Part shown: piece after piece, positions 6,968-9,260 of the stretch | Layout: each line of letters starts with the position of its first letter | How positions within the stretch are numbered: the first letter of the stretch is position 1 | From: JANPLN01 sp041736155 | Lineage (GTDB): Bacteria; Bdellovibrionota; Bdellovibrionia; Bdellovibrionales; JAGQZY01 | Length of the DNA: 9,260 bases | NCBI GenBank assembly: GCA_041736155.1 | Contig: JBGSUL010000068.1 | Coordinates: 1 to 9,260, forward strand | Direction of reading: 5' to 3' | The notes under the pieces: generated by a model | Database searches by the model: none | Seen by the model: the letters and a program-made list of their open reading frames with translations, nothing else | Told to the model about the DNA's origin: nothing | Program-made: the position numbers and the translations under genes

Positions 6968-9142
6968 ATGAAAAAATTAAGTCTTGTTGTCATAACAATT
7001 TTATTCATGCTTCAAACTCGAACAGGCTTTGCAGATTTTGAGGATTTTTTTAATGTTTCCTCATTTTTAAAACCAGTTTTAGGTTTCGATATGGAAGTCT
7101 CTGAAAGAGGACTCTCCTGGCTTGTTCCCTACTTTGATTTACAAACGTTAGAAGACTGGGTTCGTTCCCATGGATACGAGGAGGGACTCTTGGATGAGGA
7201 CACGCTCCACGACTATGTGACCAGCAAAGAAGTCCTCTCGACACTCCCCGAGGACGTACAGAGAGAGCTAACTGCCGGCCTAAACTTAGACATGGCCTCC
7301 AATCTACAACAGCGCACGTCTCCACGACTTTTGGATCAAAATGGAAACACTCTGAGCGCCCGGGCGTCTTTGATTTTAAACCCACCCCAACTTCAAATTC
7401 CCACGCGAGAAGTGATCCAAGGGCCTTCTTTGCAAACTCCGGTCGACCTCTTGGCGCAAGAAAAAAGTCGCGCCAATGAACGAATTCAATCGGACTGGCC
7501 TCTCTTACAAACGCGTTGGAATCGACTACCGCTTGCTGCGAGACGCAGATATGTTCGTTTAGATCAACTTCGTGCACGCAAAATAGCTGCTTTGATTTTA
7601 AGACTACCGGTCAAACAAAAGTCCACCTCGGCCCTTATGAATATTGTAAAGTTAAAACCCAATGCACCGGAATGGATGAAAAAGGTGGTGTGGAGTCTCG
7701 ACGGACGAATCCCCAATTTGGAAGGTGATGAAACTCTTAAGAGCTCCTTTTTTGAATTGGCCTTACATGGAACCACGACCAATAAAGAGGAGGCTAAAAC
7801 GATCGTTAATGCACTATTGAAAGATATGAATCTTGAATATCTGATGAGCCATGTTCCAGAACAAAAATTTATGGATGTCGCTTTCCATTGGCATGTCAGC
7901 TATCCCTATGGTCCTTCTGAAGAAGGTCCATTTATTCAGCGTTTAAAAGCTTATAAGAAACTGATGCTTGTTCGTATTTTAGCCGGCGGTGAGCAAAACG
8001 ACACTGTTCTAAAAAATCTGTCGTTACCTGAGAATGGTGGGCTCAATTTTTTTCAAAATGTGTACGATACCCCCGTCAAACATCGTTCCTCTCTCTTTAA
8101 TCGCGGCACTGACAAGGGATTGGTTTACCTCGTTGAAAAAAATCATGCCGAAATCCGTGAACAAACACTTCATCCTTGTCTGGTAATGGAGGAGTTTACA
8201 AGTCTCATGGCCATCTCAAACGAAGAGGAATTCAATAGAAAAATTGCTGTGAAAGTGAATTCTGTTGTCAAAGATCACCCTGAAATCATCGCAAGAATTG
8301 TTCGCCACAACCCAAAAATACTTATTGATTTTAAAAATCTAATTACCCCTTCTCTTTTAGTAAACACTCTGACTCATGCCATCCGTCAACTTGATCCAGA
8401 AAAAATCGACAGCAGCTCTCAAAATAAAGAATTTTATGGCTTACATGAGGCACTGCGTAGCCTCGCGCCTTCTCTTGAGGCAGCGCAAGGTTTTGTCGAA
8501 ATAGCAAAGTCTGGTTTTATTAAACTCAGTGGGAGTGAAACTCATGATTTTAGAACAAATCCCGAAGCACTGGCTCTTTTTAAAAGGGAGTTTTTTCAAA
8601 ACCCACAATTCTTTTCCGATTTTTTTATTTCAAATATAAATATCGATGAGCTGATTCTGTATATTCAGCAAAACAAAATAGAGAATGATGATTCGTATAT
8701 AAAAAGGCTTGTGCGAATGATACTGATCAATGCAATAGGGAGATCTGAGGACCTTCAGCCAAAAAGGGATACTGCGACTGAAACTGCCTACACTTGGTTA
8801 CACTCAATCGCTCCGCAAGATCCCGAACTCAAATTTTTAATCGCACTTTATGATTTTATTTATGATCCGAATTTACTCAAAAATGTGACTGCTGCCTCAA
8901 AAAAGCGTAAATACAAAGGACTCGAACTAAAAAAAATCCTCAGTACAATTTATAATTTACTCAACGAATACCCGGGGAGAATTTGGTTTTTAAGTTCGCC
9001 AGAGTTTCGCTATTTAGCTCATAATGTGGAAATAATCAGCCCACCTATATTTGCGGAAATCACTTTGCGAATAGAACGAAATGGCGTCACGACACCGTCT
9101 ATGCTAAATGAGATTCTGACGATCTGGACTGCGGGCGTTTAG
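6968..9142 (+). CDS. Large exported protein of unknown function, 724 residues
   Basis: I do not recognise a family. The N-terminus is a clear Sec signal peptide: MKKL, a hydrophobic core VVITILFML, then cleavage probably after GFA at about residue 22, giving a mature protein starting DFEDFF. No lipobox cysteine is present. Residues about 135-160 are rich in Pro and Gln and look like a linker. The rest is predominantly helix-forming, with many Leu/Ile/Lys/Glu and no obvious catalytic signature. An unusual aromatic motif, FHWHVSYPYG, lies at 306-315. No further membrane segment is evident, so a periplasmic or secreted location is inferred. The start is fixed by the signal peptide even though no Shine-Dalgarno sequence precedes it. 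Transcription probably starts about three bases upstream from the sigma-54 site. The second half looks more AT-rich than the acyl-CoA genes. The TAG stop abuts the apparent end of an insertion sequence, so the C-terminus may be truncated. Confidence 0.8.
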   Translation: MKKLSLVVITILFMLQTRTGFADFEDFFNVSSFLKPVLGFDMEVSERGLSWLVPYFDLQTLEDWVRSHGYEEGLLDEDTLHDYVTSKEVLSTLPEDVQRELTAGLNLDMASNLQQRTSPRLLDQNGNTLSARASLILNPPQLQIPTREVIQGPSLQTPVDLLAQEKSRANERIQSDWPLLQTRWNRLPLAARRRYVRLDQLRARKIAALILRLPVKQKSTSALMNIVKLKPNAPEWMKKVVWSLDGRIPNLEGDETLKSSFFELALHGTTTNKEEAKTIVNALLKDMNLEYLMSHVPEQKFMDVAFHWHVSYPYGPSEEGPFIQRLKAYKKLMLVRILAGGEQNDTVLKNLSLPENGGLNFFQNVYDTPVKHRSSLFNRGTDKGLVYLVEKNHAEIREQTLHPCLVMEEFTSLMAISNEEEFNRKIAVKVNSVVKDHPEIIARIVRHNPKILIDFKNLITPSLLVNTLTHAIRQLDPEKIDSSSQNKEFYGLHEALRSLAPSLEAAQGFVEIAKSGFIKLSGSETHDFRTNPEALALFKREFFQNPQFFSDFFISNINIDELILYIQQNKIENDDSYIKRLVRMILINAIGRSEDLQPKRDTATETAYTWLHSIAPQDPELKFLIALYDFIYDPNLLKNVTAASKKRKYKGLELKKILSTIYNLLNEYPGRIWFLSSPEFRYLAHNVEIISPPIFAEITLRIERNGVTTPSMLNEILTIWTAGV

Positions 9143-9260
9143 TGGGAGTCGAACCGGCTTAGAGTTGGAACGATGGCCGACTGACGTTTAATTCTGTTGC
9201 TATCTTATTTTCAAATTCCTCTGGTGGCAAGTAGCCAATGGCCGAGTGTAGCCGCTTCTT
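9143..9260 (-). mobile_element. End of an IS3-family insertion sequence (partial, continues past right edge)
   Basis: The transposase C-terminus at 9159-9260 is followed by 16 bases that finish, in the transposase direction, with GGTTCGACTCCCA. This gives the CA terminus expected of IS3-family elements (TG...CA ends). On the plus strand the element would therefore begin TGGGAGTCGAACC at 9143, directly after the TAG stop of the exported-protein gene. The other end and the target duplication are outside the window, so the exact boundary is inferred. Confidence 0.6.
9159..9260 (-). CDS. IS3-family transposase (OrfB), C-terminal fragment at window edge
   Basis: The last 33 codons and a TAA stop are visible, running off the right edge. 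The peptide KKRLHSAIGYLPPEEFE, followed by NKIATELNVSRPSFQL, matches the C-terminal signature of the DDE integrase-core transposases of the IS3 family, in which (R)LHSxxGYxxPxxFE follows the catalytic glutamate region. The catalytic residues lie outside the window. It is convergent with the exported-protein gene, with 16 bases between the two stop codons. Whether the full transposase is intact cannot be seen. Confidence 0.85.
   Translation of the reverse strand, partial: KKRLHSAIGYLPPEEFENKIATELNVSRPSFQL

Noticed and set aside
9141..9160. GGTTCGACTCCCAC on the minus strand looks like a tRNA T-arm
   Set aside because: The 5-bp T-stem does not pair (GCCGG against CCCAC), and no acceptor or anticodon arm is found. 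It is better explained as the insertion-sequence end.

Overview
The window looks like chromosomal DNA from a Gram-negative bacterium of moderate GC content. The clues are two proteins with export signals, an exact sigma-54 type promoter, and a dispersed palindromic repeat of the kind that reads as HPERSEGP when translated. These would fit a Bdellovibrionota-like or deltaproteobacterial-type genome. That assignment is a weak inference, because no rRNA or marker gene is present.

Left part (1-5161, all genes on the minus strand): a three-gene acyl-CoA operon read right to left. It holds 3-hydroxybutyryl-CoA dehydrogenase (4304-5161), enoyl-CoA hydratase (3523-4302, starting one base after the dehydrogenase stop) and a full-length fused isobutyryl-CoA mutase IcmF (177-3470). 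IcmF carries its own B12-binding domain, G-protein chaperone domain and mutase barrel. Together they suit conversion of isobutyryl-CoA (for example from valine) to butyryl-CoA, and then crotonyl-CoA to 3-hydroxybutyryl-CoA to acetoacetyl-CoA. The acyl-CoA dehydrogenase, thiolase and adenosyltransferase needed to complete the route are not in the window. A 23-bp repeat occurs twice in inverted orientation, once just past the icmF stop and once inside icmF, where it is translated in frame in an interdomain linker. The first 72 bases may hold the start of one more minus-strand gene.

Middle (5162-6691): a divergent intergenic region with a candidate operator (7-bp inverted arms around two tandem CTCAAAG units) in front of the acyl-CoA operon. 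It is followed on the plus strand by a gene for an exported protein with about four SH3-like repeats and three Asp-box (BNR-like) motifs.

Right part (6692-9260): a 276-bp intergenic stretch ends in an exact TGGCAC-N5-TTGCA sigma-54 promoter. Its predicted start site lies only about 3 bases before the ATG of a 724-residue exported protein that I do not recognise. That ATG has no Shine-Dalgarno sequence, so the message may be almost leaderless. The gene's stop codon directly abuts the apparent end of an IS3-family insertion sequence, whose transposase C-terminus runs off the right edge on the minus strand.

The strongest candidates for something new are the sigma-54-driven orphan secreted protein and the in-frame repeat inside IcmF. 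I found no CRISPR array, RNA gene or recognisable defence system.
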